Source of the DNA: Phycisphaerae bacterium | Lineage (GTDB): Bacteria; Planctomycetota; Phycisphaerae; UBA1845 | Reading direction: 5' to 3' | Assembly (NCBI GenBank): GCA_029260015.1 | Contig: JAJDEB010000016.1 | Span: 81,389-145,388 of the forward strand | DNA: 64,000 bases | In this document: piece after piece, positions 63,913-64,000 of the stretch | Layout: each line of letters starts with the position of its first letter | Position numbering within the stretch: position 1 is the stretch's first letter | Made by a program: the position numbers and the translations under genes | The notes under the pieces: generated by a model | Databases searched by the model: none | What the model was told of the DNA's origin: nothing | The model's input: only the letters and a program-made list of their open reading frames with translations

Positions 63913-64000
63913 TTGGCGTTTTGTGTGGTGTTTTTTTAGGTTCAATGAGTCATTGGTGTTGATTTTCTATGCGCAGCGTTGACGCCCGGGGTGGCACGGT

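Overview
The window looks like a chromosomal segment of a planctomycete (Planctomycetota). This is inferred from gene content: a complete-looking type II secretion operon with an enormously extended secretin, a PEP-CTERM sorting protein, a membrane protein ending in a CxxCGYDLRG...CxxC zinc ribbon, a fused NagB/PIG-L enzyme, and many orphan membrane proteins and lipoproteins. An LpxL-type acyltransferase and numerous lipoproteins indicate a diderm envelope. No rRNA, tRNA, CRISPR array, prophage or insertion sequence was recognised.

Layout. 1-18.2 kb (minus strand): type II secretion operon in the order gspE, F, G, H, I, J, K, L, M, D, with mostly overlapping or tightly spaced genes; gspD runs off the left edge after 2229 codons without reaching its secretin barrel. 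18.5-22.3 kb: threonine aldolase, then a KtrAB-type potassium uptake pair. 22.4-25.4 kb: aromatic amino acid catabolism (homogentisate dioxygenase family protein, flavin reductase-like protein, phenylalanine 4-monooxygenase). 25.5-31.3 kb: accessory stretch with a ParDE-like toxin-antitoxin pair, an RnfD/NqrB-like protein fused to cysteine-paired Sel1 repeats, a lipoprotein and several orphan genes, some bracketed by short palindromic repeats. 31.4-37.9 kb: amino sugar and peptidoglycan genes (NagB/PIG-L fusion, ROK regulator, and a lipoprotein joining three cell-wall-type catalytic domains). 38-42 kb: LpxL-like acyltransferase lacking the usual histidine, metallo-beta-lactamase fold protein, thioredoxin-like lipoprotein and two paralogous tiny lipoproteins. 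42-45 kb: TrkH/TrkA. 45.4-48.2 kb: rpsO and pnp. 48.4-50.5 kb: soluble histidine kinase with a sigma-54 response regulator. 50.6-54.4 kb: orphan membrane protein, ECF sigma/anti-sigma pair, YHS protein, DUF417 protein, HTH-PTS EIIA protein. 54.8-59.7 kb: tgt, yajC, a PEP-CTERM gene, a decayed second yajC, zinc metallopeptidase, ACT protein. 60-62 kb: dnaK. 62.2-63.8 kb: Schlafen/AlbA-type protein.

Three families of short palindromic repeats lie between genes. Family A has 8-bp stems with 3-nt loops (five copies, in alternating orientation around small orphan genes). Family B has 23-24-bp inverted arms around 27-nt loops, and each arm is itself an 8-3-8 hairpin (two copies 24.6 kb apart). Family C is an ATTCCCGC-type element on both sides of yajC. 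The strongest candidates for something undescribed are the secretin with about twenty N-domains, the three-domain peptidoglycan lipoprotein, and the RnfD-like/Sel1 fusion.
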